64,000 nt of DNA from positions 1 through 64,000 of the forward strand of contig CAJTQR010000001.1 in the NCBI GenBank assembly GCA_910578515.1, given 5' to 3'. Of this stretch, positions 63,683-64,000 are shown piece by piece. The position numbers and the translations under genes are program-made. This DNA is from an uncultured Duncaniella sp. GTDB lineage: Bacteria > Bacteroidota > Bacteroidia > Bacteroidales > Muribaculaceae. Below the pieces are notes generated by a model that searched no databases, had not been told where the DNA came from, and worked only from the letters and a program-made list of their open reading frames with translations. Each line of letters opens with the position of its first letter. The stretch's first letter is position 1.

Positions 63683-64000
63683 ATGGATGATTTGATAATA
63701 ATTATTGGATTGATATTTCTCAACGGCATATTTTCAATGTCGGAAGTTGCACTCATTTCAGCACGAAAATCGAAACTCACATCAGATGCTAAGGGTGGCA
63801 ATAAAAGTGCTGCGATAGCTCTTGCTCTATCTAATGAACCAGACAGGTTTCTGTCTACTGTTCAAATAGGTATTACACTTATCGGAATTCTTACTGGTTT
63901 GTTCTCAGGTGCTACCATCGCAACTGATTTAGGCAACTATCTGGTGACACTCGGAGTGTCACATAAGCTTGCCATGAGCCTATCGAAAATATTGATAGTG
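63683..64000 (+). CDS. HlyC/CorC-type (CNNM/CBS) membrane protein, N-terminal fragment
   Basis: The 106 codons from the ATG at 63683 run off the window end. The visible part has an N-terminal helix (LIIIIGLIFLNGIFSMSEVALISARKSKL, shown here only as its start LIIIIGLIFLNGIF) with the family's typical FSMSEVALIS. The following NEPDRFLSTVQIGITLIGIL is the DUF21/CNNM signature. CBS and transporter-associated domains would be expected downstream. Family members are implicated in Mg2+ or Co2+ efflux. The prediction of the C-terminal domains is not shown by this window. Confidence 0.85.
   Translation, partial: MDDLIIIIGLIFLNGIFSMSEVALISARKSKLTSDAKGGNKSAAIALALSNEPDRFLSTVQIGITLIGILTGLFSGATIATDLGNYLVTLGVSHKLAMSLSKILIV

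Overview
The window is a gene-dense stretch of a Bacteroidota chromosome, almost certainly order Bacteroidales. Muribaculaceae is my best guess, inferred from gene content and protein flavour rather than a marker gene. Support comes from a SusC/SusD pair, a PorV homologue, a fused FeoA-FeoB, a bifunctional HisIE, an ECF sigma/anti-sigma/STN-receptor trio and SDD-type surface lipoprotein signals. Many promoters also match the Bacteroidota consensus (TTG or TTTG, 19-20 bp spacer, TAnnTTTG). I see no tRNA, rRNA, CRISPR array, transposase or prophage gene. Most of the window is core metabolism and envelope biology.

Layout. 1-104 is the tail of an rfbB-like dTDP-glucose dehydratase, followed by ppdK on the minus strand. 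3.4-8.9 kb (minus) is a SusC/SusD locus with a damaged front end: the first two thirds of a histidine acid phosphatase run into a SusC that lacks its signal peptide, N-terminal domain and TonB box. 9.1-12.9 kb (minus) holds a LolC/E-type permease and feoAB. 13.1-18.2 kb (plus) holds porV, ispF, a two-gene iron-sulfur module (a 2x[4Fe-4S] lipoprotein plus a NapH-NapG-like fusion), then thyA-folA. 18.3-27.1 kb holds a DUF4136 lipoprotein, an agmatine-to-putrescine cluster (aguA-aguB), a PlsC-like acyltransferase, a membrane phosphoesterase, tex and a divergent folK. 27.1-30.9 kb (minus) is aroE-yeiH-comEC. 31.2-38.6 kb (plus) is the nitrogen assimilation operon amtB-gltB-gltD.

38.8-42.5 kb is the sigma/anti-sigma/receptor trio. 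42.7-44.1 kb (minus) is hisF-hisIE. Next come a tiny Ala/Val/Glu-rich lipoprotein (44.5 kb), dusB with a DUF2807 protein and a flippase, and a 20-residue-repeat DUF2807 protein on the minus strand. nadE and a dicarboxylate/cation symporter follow (minus), then cls, then a 637-bp gap with a candidate small RNA. lon-PASTA-rluD and ftsX-DUF3098-uppP-truB-queA complete the right end with a YigZ protein and the start of a CNNM/CBS-type membrane protein.

Most worth checking: the phosphatase/SusC junction near 8.05 kb, the Tat-like iron-sulfur module at 14.9-16.9 kb, the compact anti-sigma whose C-terminal domain resembles the receptor's N-terminal domain, the candidate minus-strand small RNA at 54.2-54.3 kb with a tandem 16-bp repeat, and the 12-bp direct repeats bracketing the amtB promoter.
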